A stretch of 64,000 nucleotides of DNA, from assembly GCA_026686845.1 (NCBI GenBank), contig JAIVEN010000004.1, positions 20,492,827 through 20,556,826 on the forward strand, read 5' to 3'. Both the position numbers and the translations under genes were made by a program. Below the pieces are notes generated by a model that searched no databases, was not told where the DNA came from, and saw only the letters and a list, made by a program, of their open reading frames with translations. This document shows positions 11,500 to 25,518 of this stretch, piece after piece. Position 1 is the first letter of the stretch, and each line of letters begins with the position of its first letter. This DNA is from Adenanthera pavonina (Eukaryota > Streptophyta > Magnoliopsida > Fabales > Fabaceae).

Positions 11500-12830
11500 A
11501 TCCTTCAGTTGTGCTTAGCAGAGGTTCCTCAACAAATCACTTGATATATTAATGGATCTCACTATTAGAACACCAGGATGTACATTGATGGATAACTTTA
11601 AATCTCTCAGGCTTTTCAATAATTGTTGTCCCCTAATCATCATTGTGGCTATATGGATCAACTTTTTGCTTAGCACATCCACCACTACATTTTCTTTCCC
11701 ACGATGATAATTTAAAGTAATTTCATAATCTTTCAAGAATTCTACCCATCGCCTTTGCCTCATGTTCAACTCCTTCTGATCAAACAGATACTTCAGACTT
11801 TTGTGATCACTGAATACCTCAAATTGAGCTCCATAGCCTCCACAATTTCAAGGCAAACACTACAACCGCTAGCTCAAGGTCATGAGTAAGATAGTTCTCC
11901 TCATGATGCTACAACTTCCTTGAAGCATATGCCACAACTCTTTCATGTTGCATTAACACACACCCTAAACCCTTCTTAGAGGCATTTATGTAGACTATGA
12001 ACAACTCAAGAGGGTTAAGGATAATCAGCACTAAGGCGGACATCAAACGAACCTTTAGTTCTTGGAATGCTCTCTCACACCTGTCTTTCTAAATGAAAGA
12101 TCAGTCCTTGCGGGTGAGTCTAGTCAATGGCATAACAACCTAAGAGAATCCCTTGATGAACCTTCGGTAGTAACTAGCCAATCCCAAAAAGCTGCGAATT
12201 TAGTCACTGACTATGGTCTCTCCCAATTCAACACTGCTTATACTTTATTGGGATCTATCGTTACACCTTCTGTAGAAATCACATGACCCAAAAATTTCAC
12301 CTCACGTAGCCAAAACTCACACTTACTAAGTTTGGCATACAATTAGTGATCCTGCAATACTTGCAATACAATTCAAAGATGGAGTGTATGCTCTTCCTTA
12401 CTCTTGGAGTATAACAAAATGTCATCAATAAATACCACCACAAATTTATCCAAATATGGTCGAAAAGACCCTATTCATATAATCCATGAAAACTGCCGGG
12501 GCATGGTAAACTCGAGTGGCATCATAAGGAACTCATAATGCCCATATCAAGTTCGAAAAGCAGTTTTACGCACATCTTCAGCAAGCACCCGTAATTGATG
12601 GTATCTCAACCTCAAATTGATTTTAAAGAAAACTAAGGCACCAACAACTGATCAATCAAGTCTTTAATCCATGGCAAAGGATATTTTTTCTTATTTATCA
12701 CAGGGTTCAGGTACCTGTAATCAATATACAATTTGAGGTTACCATCCTTCTTCTTAGCGAATAACATTGGAGCTTCCTAAGGTGAGACACTTGATCTAAT
12801 GAAACCCCTTTTTAACAAATCTTCAATCTA
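11500..12830 (-). pseudogene. Gypsy reverse transcriptase and RNase H, broken
   Basis: Minus-strand fragments include KGFIRSSVSP followed by a stop where Trp is expected, LFAKKKDGNLKLYIDYR, the active-site region KFVVVFIDDILLYSKS (about 12410-12455), and the end of RNase H with RQRRWVEFLKDYEITLNYH and GKENVVVDVLSKK. The order and spacing are those of a Ty3 RT-RNase H, but several frames are needed to follow it. Confidence 0.8.
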
Positions 12831-13470
12831 CTTTTTAAGTTCTTTCAATTCAAAAAGTGTCATTTCATATGAAGCATTCAAAATAGGACTTGTCTCGGGC
12901 ACCAAATTAACGAAAAACTCTAGCTCTCGTAGTGGTGGCAAATTAGTAATCTCCTCTGGAGACACATCAGGATATTTACATACAACCGGGTATCTTTTTA
13001 TACCTCCTTCCACATCCACGTTAATAGAGAAGAAAACTAGAAACCATTGGCATCCCTTTCTTAAATACCTGTTAGCTTGGGCAAAGGACAAACAAACATT
13101 TTCATTCCCTTCAACACTAGGGATATTCATAGGCAATGACACAGTCTTCCCAGCATAGTCGAGAATAGCATTATTTACCTCCAACCAATCTATCCCAATT
13201 ATAACATCAATCTCTTGCAATGGCAAATAGATTAAATCCAGAGTAATGCTTTAGTGTTCAACAAACCACACAATTCAGACAAGTTTGAGCTGTTCTTAAT
13301 GAAACTCCCGTGGGTCTGGATACCGACAATTCAAAAGGTAACCTCATTGCCAGAATACCCAATCTTTGAGCACAATCAAAAGATATAAAGGCAAACGATG
13401 CACCATAATCAAATAATGCATGAATAGAGACACCATTGAGTTTAGGTTCACCTATAATCAAGTTACGTGT
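12828..13470 (-). pseudogene. Gypsy aspartic protease and start of RT domain, broken
   Basis: The minus strand reads NGVSIHALFDYGASFAFIS and later DVIIGIDWLEVNNAILDYAG, which are protease landmarks. The catalytic D-S/T-G triad reads DYG. The RT-proximal linker follows (VVCKYPDVSPEEITNLPPLR, FELKELKK). A stop separates the two halves near 13250. Confidence 0.8.
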
Positions 13471-13529
13471 TACATCCGCCTCCTATCGGGTTATCGTGAT
13501 GACTCGTCCAAGCATCATCGGCCTTCTCA

Positions 13530-14740
13530 TTGTATCATCACGCCTTTGCTCATGGCATCCCTGTGTAATATGTCCTAGCTTCCCATAGTTATAACAAACC
13601 AAGCATGGTCGATCACCATGACTCATTTTGTATTTCGTGCACGGATTCGAGACACTACCTGAACTATATTGAGATGGGGCTGAGTCTCTTCCTGCAAATT
13701 CACTCTGACGAGAACTCCCCTGGTCAAAGCCTCCTCTATAAAATGGTCCTATACTAAACCTACCTTAATTGGAATGATCTCTGCCAAACCTGCTTCTTCC
13801 TTTACCATGACGGCCTCTATTATGACGGTCTCTTCCTCTACTAGAACCACCACTGCCACTACTACCACCAGATCCACTTCCTTTACTAATTCCTCTGGTA
13901 GGTCCTAGATGAGAAAAAGCTCAAATCATTAAATTCCTCTTCTCTTCCTTAGTCTACTACATTCTCCTAGATAGGACACACATCTTCGTACCTAAGTCCT
14001 CAAAGGACACAAATTCCACCACTAATAACCGCTCCTTAAACTCTGGATAGGCTCCCTCAAACAACCATTGAGCCTTCCACTTATAAGTGGAATACTTTGC
14101 CAAATCTAGGAATTGATCAATTGTAGTCATCCGCCGACAAATTTCCTTGATGAAAAGCTAGAAACTCGACCTCCTTTTGCATCATTAGGGCCGGAGGGAA
14201 GTAATGAGCAAAGAACTATTCCTTAACTTGTTTCCAGGTCATCAGGGCTTTTATCGCTTAAACACTTGGGATAACACTCATCTACTAATGCTTGGCCTTC
14301 TTCTCAAGCTTAAACATTGCCAATTGCACCTTTTGCTCAGAGGTGCAATCTATCACACCAAATATGTTTTCCAATTACTCTATCCATTCCTCAGCCAGTG
14401 CAGGATCCATTGTACCTTCAAAAACTGGGGGATTGAACTTTTGAAAGTCTTTCAATTAGGAGAAGATACCACTTCTTTCAAATCTTAGGACTTTCTCTGG
14501 TTTCACCTCATTCTCATTCTCATCATTATTACCCTACTCTGCATTCACATCAATATACATGATGGCTTCTTCGTTCACATCACCATACTTTTGCTGATTT
14601 ATTTGCTTTTGTAGCCTATTCAATGTCTCTCCTTGAGTATTCACCCTATTACTGAGGCCTACCAACATCTCATGCATCTGACTTATCAAATCACTATTAC
14701 TCAGTCATCCTTTGTGAGACATTTTCTCTTACACACAATC
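13530..14740 (-). pseudogene. Gypsy gag remnant with degenerate zinc knuckle
   Basis: Around 13560-13600 the minus strand reads VCYNYGKLGHITQGC, a CCHC nucleic-acid-binding knuckle whose second Cys is Tyr. Upstream, 14000-14130 reads TIDQFLDLAKYSTYKWKAQW and FKERLLVVEFVSFEDL, resembling gag of this group. An Arg/Gly/Ser-rich stretch (13770-13900) lies between them. Multiple stops are present. Confidence 0.65.
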
Positions 14741-14867
14741 AACAACACATTCAATTATATGGTTCTGGACTAGTATTGTAATGGGAATATATAAGTCTAT
14801 GTATTTAAAGTTGTGCTAAGTATTATTCCAAGCAGAAGCAGAAACAGAAACAATGGCCCAAACCATT

Positions 14868-14879
14868 GCTCTGATACCA
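14868..14879 (-). other. Primer binding site (tRNA-iMet type) of the gypsy element
   Basis: The minus strand reads TGGTATCAGAGC, two bases inside the 5' LTR, complementary to the 3' end of initiator tRNA-Met. Confidence 0.9.
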
Positions 14880-14881
14880 AA

Positions 14882-17244
14882 TGTAACACCTTACCCTAAT
14901 ACACTTCATAACTTGACCAAATACTTAAAAAATGAAGCAAACACAACAAAAACACCTCAACTTGACCTTTCAAATTATCAAAGCAGTGGAAAATAACATA
15001 AAACACCTCAAGAACACCAGAACAGCCAAGATAGGGTATAGTGTTGTGACAGCTATAGTACCATCATGGCATGGGTGCTCTCAAGTTCAGTTTTTATCGA
15101 AATAGAGGGTCTAGCATTGCTACGCCCCCTACTGATACCATATCAGCACAAACTCCAACTCCCAGGGCGAACTTTCAAGTCACATAACTTTATGCTCTGA
15201 TGTCCGATTGACCTGATTCCAACTCCTACAAATCAATCTTACCCTAATCTAACCATGGACACTAATTTTACTTTGATCCATCTCTGTATGGAGATTTTGG
15301 ACACCTGACACAATTTTGGTCACTTTTTGACCAAAATTCACTACCAACCTTCTTCAATTGCCACCAAAGGCAAATGGGCACTCAGAAACCGTTCACACAA
15401 GTCCTAATTGACTTGACCAAAGATGTTTAATCTCAAAGAAACCACTTCTATGAGATTTGACCCCCTTGAACCCCAAATCGACATAATGGGCTATATACCC
15501 AAAACTCACATACTTGACCCAAAATTCCCTTTGGGCTCATATATGCTACCATACTAACTCAACACCCCAAATCATACATACATCACATCACATCATATCA
15601 AGCTCATCACATTCAACACCATTCCATAGCATTCATAATCATCACATACATATTGTACCACAAACATCATTATAATCATCCAAATTCTGAAACACACTAT
15701 CCTACATGGCGCAACATACATAGACAATACACACATACACTACTACATCGTGATATTCCCAATACCAGAGTGGCTATGCTTCCCTCATCTTCTCCAGACT
15801 AGTACTAGAACCTTCACCTGAAAGGTTAGTTCATGGGAAAGCGGGTGTGAGATGAAGTCTCAATAAGTAGGAACAACCACACACAATATATATATACTAA
15901 TCTACACAATTATTCACATGGTGCAATGAAATGCTAATGAATGGTATGCATGTTTTCCCCCATATAGGGCTAGAACCACGAGCTGTCATTATCTTAAGAC
16001 ATTTCAATAGATGATTCCCTTCCAATAGTCAGTGAAGACTGATTCCAGGACATCACCAAGCTCACCTTGCCCCAATGCAACCCGGCCAAATGTTACATTA
16101 GAGCTCGGACCATGGCTCTTCTTCCCTTAGACCACTGCAAATTAGTGGTGATTTAGGAAAGATACATCCCTAAATCCACTGTCACCTGGCTCTCTTAGCC
16201 ATAAGAGAGGATTTAGTGACAAGGATGCTTCATCATATCATCTTGTCCACTGCCACCTGGCTCTCCTAAGGATAGGATTTAATGTAGTGATCTTTATCAT
16301 GTAATCATCATATATCTCATATCATCATCACCTCCACATCAATCTCTCACTATATCATCACATGGTGATTATGTAAATGTCATGCCAACATGCCTTGAAA
16401 CACACACATATATATATCACAATCAACATATGGACATGCTAGCATGTAATGGTATGGGGATGCTATAAATCATACATACATATCATATATAATCATTCTA
16501 TCTCAACTAGTCATATGCATACCACGATATGTAGAAAAATCATACATATACACAACCAATATCGTGGTATGAATAGAAACATGTATATATATGTATATAT
16601 ATCAGCATAAAATCAACCACGAGCATTTTGGATTCCATACACCCTTTAACAATTCAACCTAGGGTCAAGCTCAAATCCTGCATACTCCCTCTAAAACTTA
16701 TACCCAAGCATCATATACACAAAATCATACCTCATTGATCCCTTTTCATCCATTTTAATAAGTGGATTTTGGCCAAAATGGAAAACCTCAACGTATATTC
16801 AAAAAATCTAACTCAAAATTGAAGAAAAATAGAGAGGGAGGAGTAGAGATCACTTACCAATATTTAGCAAGCTCCAAGGGGTCAGAAATTACTTCCTGAG
16901 GATGAAGATTTGAAGCCCTAACACTGCTTCTTCGTTGCTCCCTCCATTCCTTTCTTTCTCTCTCGCGTTCGACTGAACTGAAATGTTTCAGATTTAAGCA
17001 ATTTTCTCGACTCTCTTCACGGCTCCAGTAAGTCCGCCGCAGTGCGAGTGCTCTCAGCCTGGAAAATTTTACTAAAATTCAAGCCCACTCTCTATAGTGG
17101 TCCTACATTTCACCGCAGCGTGGAGCTTCTTTGTCTTCACTTCAGTCTTTTCCTCCGTCCTGGTCATTCGATCCTACACACTTCACCAATTATGCTTCAT
17201 TAACTAGAAACTAGGTTAAGGATAATGAAATGAGGGTTGTTATA
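14882..17244 (-). repeat. 5' LTR of the gypsy element (2363 bp)
   Basis: It starts TGTAACACCTTACCC and ends GGTTGTTATA, where the final CA has decayed to TA. It lacks about 250 bp found in the other LTR; the junction at 16611-16615 is AATCA, the 5-mer present at both ends of the missing segment. CTCAA follows at 17245-17249. Confidence 0.9.
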
Positions 17245-17409
17245 CTCAAATGTGGGATGCTTTGATAACTTACTCAAACCAAGTGAGATTTCAGATTAGG
17301 AATTGGTAAAATGCCAAAACGACGTCTCGTCAACAAGAGCATGGTTGATAGTACAACCAATGAAATGCCATTCAGTAGCTTTGTGACTTTTGTGCCAAGC
17401 AGTGGCTAG
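17245..17409 (-). pseudogene. BAHD acyltransferase pseudogene, HXXXD segment
   Basis: The minus strand reads PLLGTKVTKLLNGI, then after a one-base shift FIGCTINHALVDETSFWHF, a stop, and SEISLGLSKLSKHPTFE. HALVD is the HXXXD catalytic motif of BAHD acyltransferases with the usual flanking residues. It joins exactly, across the CTCAA duplication, to RWFPNGID of the segment ending at 7412, the order seen in intact BAHD proteins. The frameshift and stop show that the gene was dead or died after insertion. The upstream end is cut at 17409 by another LTR insertion. Confidence 0.88.
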
Positions 17410-18250
17410 TGTAAGGACCCCAATTAATTTCCTTCAAACATGCATGTTAGAAGTCTTGTAGAAGTGTATTCTTGGAATTGTGTAGGATCGGAGGGAGATT
17501 GGAGATAAAAGCTCTCCATGCCATGGTGGGGTCCCTTCACAATTGATATGAGAGTAGAAAAATTGGGCCAGTTGTCTTGGAGATAGAGAGCACTAGCGTA
17601 ACAGCACTAGAAACTTTTATCGCAATGCCATGTTGCTAACACTTTTTTGAAATAGAATTAACTAGTTATTGGAGGAAGGAGAAACGGAGGAGATCGAAGG
17701 AGCTCCGCTAGGGTTTAAGAGTCTGGTCCAGAGGGCTTGATTCTAGGGTTTGAAGGTCCTAATTTTGTATGTCTGATGATTTTTCACTTCCTCCTTCCTC
17801 TTTTATGATTATTGATGATGGATTTTTGGTGTTGATTGTTGGGGTTTCATTTGGGATGGATTTTCACTTATTAAATTGTGTTCAAATGCTTCAATGATGT
17901 GTCCTTGGGTGTATGCAAGCCTTGGGTGCTGGATTTTAGGTGTTTGTGTGGATGTTTCTCCAAACCCTTGTCTTTGGTTTTGGGTTATCAGGGGAGCACA
18001 AATTTGGAGAGGTTTAAATTTGATTGTATGTGTTTATTTGGATGTTTTATAGTATGAGTTGATATTGGAATCTTGGTTTTATTGGGTTTATACTTGGGAT
18101 ACCAATTTGAGCTTTACTAAAGGTTGTGACTTATCTTGATGTATGTGTTCGGTGTTTGTATAGGATGTGTGCTTTCTTGGTTGAAGTATCTATATTCTAA
18201 GAAGTTGATGGACATGGTAAAATCAATGGTAAGTGGTTAATGTGTGATAT

Positions 18251-20800
18251 TGTAACACCTCTCTTATGGGCCAATTTCTCATGCATTTAATCATTCTAAA
18301 GTATATTTATATCATAGTAGGATCTTGAATCACAATAAATGTCATAATAAATTTTTTTCCAACTTTAGGCACTATTCATTTAATCGAATTTATTTATTCT
18401 GATTAAACTTTGGAAAATCATAATTAAATCAATAAAAATCGTATGCATGTGATTCAAGTCTCTAGGGATAGCTTATAACTTTATCTACAAGAAAAAAATA
18501 TAAGATAGAGCAATGATTGTACTGATTTGTATAGAAAACTCTGTGAATTTTCACAATTTATATGAAAACTGCAAAAATAATCATTTTAATTGGGATTAAA
18601 TATAAAAATCTGCCAAATATTGCTCACACATCCAATCTGAGTGTTCTTTAGACCATTGGAGAGCTCTTCCTGTGAAATTTTAAGCCATATAATCATTCTT
18701 ACTTTATACATCAAAAGTCCAAATAGTGGCATGTTTACTCTACATAGGTCAAGATGACCATTCATATCTTACTACTTTACCAAACAAAAACCATAAAATA
18801 TTTACATGGCCATACATCATTTTCAGACTATACCATACTTTAGCTAAAACCTAAGGCATCATAAAAACTTGAAGAAACATACTTAACATCACATTTACAA
18901 AATTATACAAAAGGTCAAAACTCATGGCCATTGCTAGGATTATCAAGTTAAGGGTCAAATTCTTTCTCCTTTCCTTTCTCTTCCTTGGTGGTCTTGCCAT
19001 TGTTGCTACCTATTCATGATTAATATTTGGGAGGATGAAATTCAAAGAATCTTAGTAGTTAACACCCAACATGCCATCACATCATCACATTAAGCATTAA
19101 AACATCAAGATAACACATTTTGAATACATTAACACATTTGCATCATATGAATTCATACAATTTTTGGCAGAGTTTTGTTTTGAAAAATGGATATCCCAAG
19201 CTCTCATTGCCCCTCAATCAACTCAGCCAATATACATAAATCATCTCAAAATATCATTGCAATCATATGACAAGGCATAAAGAACATTGAAAATAAACAT
19301 GATAATATAATGCTAGTATGGGAAATTACCTTATGATGCTCCCTTGCTTTTTAAACTTGGTATGCCACTTCTTGGGCCTCCTAACACTTCCTTGAACCTA
19401 TCCACATCATCATTGAACCAATTTAGCCATTGATTTTCTGAATTACATAAGAAATTACTCACTAAAACCCAAAATTTTCACTTAGCTTTCTTTTAATCTT
19501 TCTTTGTACAACACAGTTGTTCTTAAGGTTTTGGACCATGAGGAATCCATTTTTGAGGTAAAAATCATCTAATTCTAACTCTAAATACTCCCCCTGTTCT
19601 GACTGAAATTGCCTTAAATAATTGAAAAAAAATTTCCTTCAAATCACTTCAAACCATCCATGGATTCATGCTTCTAGTATCTAGTCTAAGCTTTCCCTTA
19701 AATTTAATGGTCCAAAACTCATTCCTATGCTAAAAACCCAATTTGGCCGAAACCCTAAGGTGAAAAGAAAGCCAAACTAAACCATAAAACATGCTTTGAA
19801 AGCCATAGATAGTAAGCTTAAGGTGGTAACATAGAAGCTTACCAATTCGTGCTTCAATTTTCCTTTGGTTTCTCTTCCTTCTTCCTCCCTTTTCTTGCTT
19901 TTTTTTCTATTATGTTTTAGGCTACTGGTTCACCCATGAATGGTGAGGAAAGAGAAGGGTTGAAGTGGTTAATTATATACTTAAGTAAGTAACTAATCAT
20001 GGTTACTTTTTGCTAATCCTTGATTACTTTATTACATACTTCTTTGAGAAGTTTTCCTCCAAAAATCATTTAATATTTGAGACTTTTGGGCTGCAGCAAA
20101 TCACGCATGAGAGAGAGGGAAGTGTGTCAAAAAATTGCTCAATTTTCTTGATCCAGATATATCTTAATCCGGGTACTTTTTAACCTTACCAATAAATTTC
20201 CTTTTACAGTAACTTTATATTTTTGGGCTACAGGACTATTCTAATTTTATTTTTATATTTTCATAATTATTCTATCCCAAATGGTATCTATGTATGGCCC
20301 ATATCCTGACACGGTTTCTTTTTAACTATCGGTAGGGCCCATAGTTTACTTTATCGATTACTATTACTTTTGGATATTCAACACTGATTATTTCTTTATT
20401 CTTAAATATTAACCCTCAGTGCCATATACCATTGAGCTTCTCTCATCAAGAGCTTCGTTTTGAAAGCAATTTTGCATATTTAGAAAATTGCCCTTGACCA
20501 GGGGTTAAATTTTAATTTCTAAAACTTTTGGGTCATTATGTGTAATTTTCCCCAAGGCTTTTCTAATTCTTTCTCCACGAAAATTTTAATACTTTTGGGA
20601 TGTGGATGTCATTTTTGAAATTTTTTAGAGGTAAAAATATAATTTTCACATTTTTCTGTCCAACGAGAAAAATGATCTCTTTGCCCTATTTCACAAAAAA
20701 TGGTGCTTATCCATTTTCGTAAATTCCTTGTACATTTACATTATTATCAATTATGTCATCTTTTATTAGTTAGCATTTAGTGAAATTTTGGGATATTACA
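18251..20800 (-). mobile_element. Solo LTR with GATAT target duplication
   Basis: It starts TGTAACACCTCTC and ends GGGATATTACA, flanked by GATAT at 18246-18250 and 20801-20805. Its reverse complement aligns with the start of the LTR at 39695 (ATATCC-AAATTTC start, GTACAAGGAATTT, ATTATATTTTTACC, AAATTACAC-TAATGA blocks), so it lies opposite to the other three of this family. No coding sequence was found. Confidence 0.88.
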
Positions 20801-22205
20801 GATATGATGGAGTTGGGCCTTATAGGCACTAAGAGGTCTTGGGTAATTCTAATGGTTTTATTGGAATTTTGTTGAATATTTAGGTTTGGATTAGTGTTGA
20901 ATGCTATGTAATTGCTCTGGATTATATTTCTTCTTGTGTATTGTAGTTGGTGGTTCTTCAGCCTATCGAAGTGTTGAGAGTGTACAACAACTTGAGGTTA
21001 TTAGAAAGCAACTTTAATTGTGAAATGAGCTTTAAATTTTGCATATCATGATATGTGTTTCACATCTCGACTCGTAAGTTTTCTTAAACCTTTTACCTTT
21101 TGGAAATTTTGGAGAGAAAATAAAATGGTAATCATGTAGGCCTATGTGTATATATGTATATTTATGTGTTTATATGTATATCCAAGTAATTGAGGAAAGA
21201 CTTGGCCATAGTTGTTGTGTGTATGCAATTATAGTATGCCTAAAGATGTAGTGCCAAGATAATCCTGATAATGATGAAAATGATGATATTAATGATAATG
21301 GATTGAACATGATAGAATTATAATAATGAGGATAATGATAATAATAATGTAGATGATCGAGATTGACTAAGGTGTGTATATATATATATGCATGCGTGTG
21401 TGTGTGTAAGCTTGGTGATTGATGATGTATATCATTGTTGTGCATCCCCATAAAATATCTTGCATGATAGAGTTATGCTAACATGATGATAGTGATAATG
21501 ATGTTGATGCTAATATTAACCTATATGTATTGCAAGATGGCATGTTAGCATAATATTCGGGCATCATCACTACATTATGCATCTTGGGACATTGTTGGTT
21601 GGGTGATGATGTCTTATGATATGATGATACCACGTGATATGTCAATCCACTGGTAGAACAAGTGAGGCCTCATGTTCAGGTGGTAAGGTTGATATATATA
21701 TCTTTGCCACTAAATTATTGTCCTTTGGCCGAGAAGATCTAGATGGTAATAGATTGGAGATGCACCTTTTCTAAATCACCATCAATTTGGGTGGTCCAAG
21801 GGAAAGGGAACTATATTCTATATACTAGTGGAATGACCTTTGGTCAAGTTATGATTAGTGATAGTGAGCTTAGGAGCTGCCCAGAATCGGCCTTCCCCAG
21901 TTATTGGAAGGGGCCTGCTTATTAAGGTCGCCTTAGTTCCTACCATGATGGATATGTAATCTTGCATATCATGTGCATAACATTTTGCATAATACATGTT
22001 GCATATGTGTAATAGTATGTTAAATCCCTATATCTGACTTATTATATACTTTTATAACTATGATCTTTTGTAAAAAGAAACCTTTGTTTTATATGTTGTC
22101 CCTAGTTACTAGGATATTTGTCTCATCTCTATCGATACCCCTTTTCAAGAGAGGATGTTGGGTTCTAGCAAGACGATGACCTAGGTGGCTTTTCCCTTAG
22201 TTGGG

Positions 22206-25200
22206 TGTAATATCTCTATTTTTATGGGATATTATAAAATGAATAAAAGATGATAAACGAAGCGAGACGAAAAGGCTGTATATAATCGAGCTTTAGAATG
22301 AATTAATTTCTTATCTAATTTTCAGAAGAAGTTATGTTTGGGCCTTAATTGGAATTAATTTTCCATAAGGTCCTTAGCAGAAATTAATTCCAGAACTCAC
22401 CCCGAAAAATATGCAATATATCACTTGAATGAAAACCCGCTCCAAGTTGAGCATAATGGTATAAGTATTGCATACCCAAGAGGTCTAGGTTGAGAGATAG
22501 GCCAATTAGAAAGTTAAAGTGAATAGTGAAAAGGAAATAATAAAAAATTGGTCTTTGGGTGAAATTACAAGAAAGGGCCCGAAAAAATGGATAATTATTT
22601 TTTGACCCAGCTTAAGGGCAAAACGGTCCTTTCCCATATTAGAAGAAAAATATGAATATTACATTTAAACCCCAAAGAATAAATTTTGATATCATTAAAT
22701 AGATGAGGAATTGAAAAAAATGGAGAAACACCGTTAAGCGTGAAGAAGGACAAAGATGTCATTTTTTCCAGTTGGATGGAAAAATGAGAAATTATATTTT
22801 TACTCTCAAAGAATTACAAAAAGGACATCCATGTCCTTAAAGTCAAAAATTTACGTGGAAGGAGTATTAGAAATATCTTGGGAAAAATTACACCTAATGA
22901 CCCGAAAGTTCTAAAAATTATAAATTAGTCCTGGGTCAAGGGCATTTTTGTAAATATGAAAAATTATGATCAAAATGAAGCTCTCAATGAATTAGACCCA
23001 ATGAAATATAGTATGGAATTTATAAAGGTCAAAATAACATTTATTAGGTGATTAGGATTTAATATCAATATTTTACCCGATAAAAGTCAGTTTAAACTGT
23101 AGGAAAAGGCAGTATTGATTCAAGGACAATGATTGGACCATAATAAAAAATATTTTGAGTCTAGATAATGATTTTGGACCAAAATTAATTATCGGATAAT
23201 CCTGTACCAATTTAATGACAATTTTGGTCAAAATACTTAATCAGTACGGGTAAATTTAATCAGTAAAGGGTATTTTGGTCTATTAAACTTTAGGAAGCAA
23301 TTTTTGGCCAAGAATGAGACATATGGCATGCTGCAGCTCATTGGGATGCAAAGGAAATTTTTATAAAAGCTTTATTTACCCAAAAAGTAACCAAAGTCAA
23401 AGATAAAGTAATTTTATGATTTAATGACATGTAATCAACTTGGTTAACCTCATAATACGTCTTCTCCAGCTCCTCTGTGCGTCTGAACCAGTGAGAAAAG
23501 AGGGAGGAACTTGTGCAACTCAAGAAGGAAAGAAGACCAAGCAAGAAGCAAAGTTTGACTCTCAAACTTCCAATGTAGGTTTCTATGGTTGCTATCTTGC
23601 TTATACATGAGTTTGGATGAGTTTTATGGATTATTTCTCTCCATTTTCCCTCTGAAATTTTCTGCCTAGAAAGAGAGTAGAGAGAGAAAATGGATTCATG
23701 AAGAAACTAAACCATAGAAATGCTTAGAAATGCTTCAAGATGCAAGAATATGGCATTTGATTGCAAATTAATCGGGTAGATATTTTTCTACAAATTTATG
23801 AAATTTTCTTCCTATTTAGGGTTTGAAAATGATAGAGAATTTCATGATTTTGACCCCAAAAATGGATTCCTTGGGTCCAAAATAGGTAGATACAAGTATG
23901 TTGTACAAGAAAAGTGCAAGGGAAAACAAAATGAAATTTTTAGTTCAATATGCCACTTTGTGACTGAGCTTAATGAATCAGTGGCTCATGGTATCATTTT
24001 ATGATGCAATAGGGTTTCAAGATCAATGGAAGTGCCCACAAAGTTTAGAGATCATTGGAAAGTAAGAAGGTAGTTATTTTCCTTGTTATGCTTAATGTTA
24101 TCATACTTTGTTTCCATGATAATATGACTATGACATATAATTGTTTGAATGCTTTATGATGTATTTTCATTGTTGGCTGAATGTTTGAAGGGTTTTATGA
24201 CCCTAAGATGTCCATTTTACAAAGTGTTATCATGCCAAAATTTTTATGGAATTGTATGGCATAATATGAAGTTATGATTTTCATTGATGATTTTATGAAA
24301 TGATATGATGATGTGAATGCATGATTGGATATAACTACTGAGATTATTTGAATGTCACCCTTCTAAATGATCATCATGACTAGGCCCAAGCTATGGTAAG
24401 AAGGGGTCAAGAGTGCCAAGGAGAAAGAAGAAAGAGGATGAAGCATAATATTGTTTGCAAGTTATAATGCTAAGTTGAGAAAATATGTATCATGTATGTA
24501 TGAGATGAAATTCTGTAATTATATATGATTGTGTTCCTTAAAGTCCTCTTATGATGATATGTGTGGATTTGGAACAATAAATGTTGATACATGAGGTTTA
24601 TGAAGTTTAGTATATGAGTTATGGCATAATTATGAACAAGATGACTAGTATTGATTTGAGTAGGGGAATTCTACTTGAAACAGAGTGTCCAATATAAGTG
24701 TTATATATGCTCTTAAACTAGACAGAACAATATTTTTATAGAGCCAAAGAACACTAAAATTGGATAAATGTATGAACTATAGTGATTTTTCAAAGTTAGG
24801 GGGAACAGAGAAAGATTGGGAAAACTGGAAACTGAAAGTTAGGTACTGAAAAATTAAAAAGATGATATAAATCGTGAAAAGCTCCAAAAATTCAGTGGTT
24901 TGTATTTATGGAAATTTCTATGTTTTAAGTTTCATATGCCACTGATTTGGAGGTAATTGGACCTATATGAGAGGAGATATGGAGGTTTTCCCAAAACTGT
25001 TATAGCAAAAGTGGAATTCTGACACTTTATGATTTAAGTTAACACCTTGCCCTGTTCAAGTTGAATAAATGTACAAGAAAACAATTTCTAGAAAGTAGAC
25101 TCATAGGGCTTTCCAATGACATAAAGAATGTTTGATTTGGCTCATGGTAGAGTGAGATGTGAATTTTTAAATATAAGTCCAAAATCATGGGGAAGAGAAA

Positions 25201-25518
25201 ATAACCAAATATACAGTAAATGTTTGAGGAATAAACTGTATAAATTGGTCAATATAATGATCTCTTTTATATTTTTCCCATGTAAATAAGGATTTTATTT
25301 ATTGTTAGAGACTTGAACCACTATGAAATTATTTTTCTAGAATTAATTATGAATTTTCAAAGTTCAGTCGGTAAAGTGGAAACTACCATATGAACAGTAA
25401 CAGAAAATTTTGGAAATTCTGATTTTCATTCTTATGTGATTCAAGCTTAGGATCAAGTATAATTAGACTTAAAAGGATTCCAATATATGGTAAATGAGTC
25501 TAAAAGTAAGGTGTTACA
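22206..25518 (+). mobile_element. Solo LTR with TTGGG target duplication (3313 bp)
   Basis: It starts TGTAATATCTC and ends AAGGTGTTACA, with TTGGG at 22201-22205 and 25519-25523. It shares blocks with 18251-20800 (reversed) and 39695-41802, and is the longest of the group. A small minus-strand ORF at 23338-23565 and a plus one at 23798-24004 lie in LTR sequence and show no domain. Confidence 0.88.

Larger units (their letters stand above)
7413..17244 (-). mobile_element. Ty3-gypsy retrotransposon, Tekay/Del-like chromovirus, decayed
   Basis: The element runs on the minus strand: 5' LTR at 14882-17244, gag, protease, RT, RNase H, integrase with chromodomain, then 3' LTR at 7413-10040. Perfect 5-bp duplications CTCAA lie at 7408-7412 and 17245-17249, so both outer ends are exact. 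A tRNA-iMet-type primer site (14868-14879) and a polypurine tract (10041-10055) sit where expected. LTR identity is only about 85-90% by eye and all coding domains carry stops and frameshifts, so the insertion is old and cannot be autonomous. It lies inside the BAHD gene, splitting it between the segment just before the HXXXD-side piece and the RWFPNG piece. Confidence 0.92.
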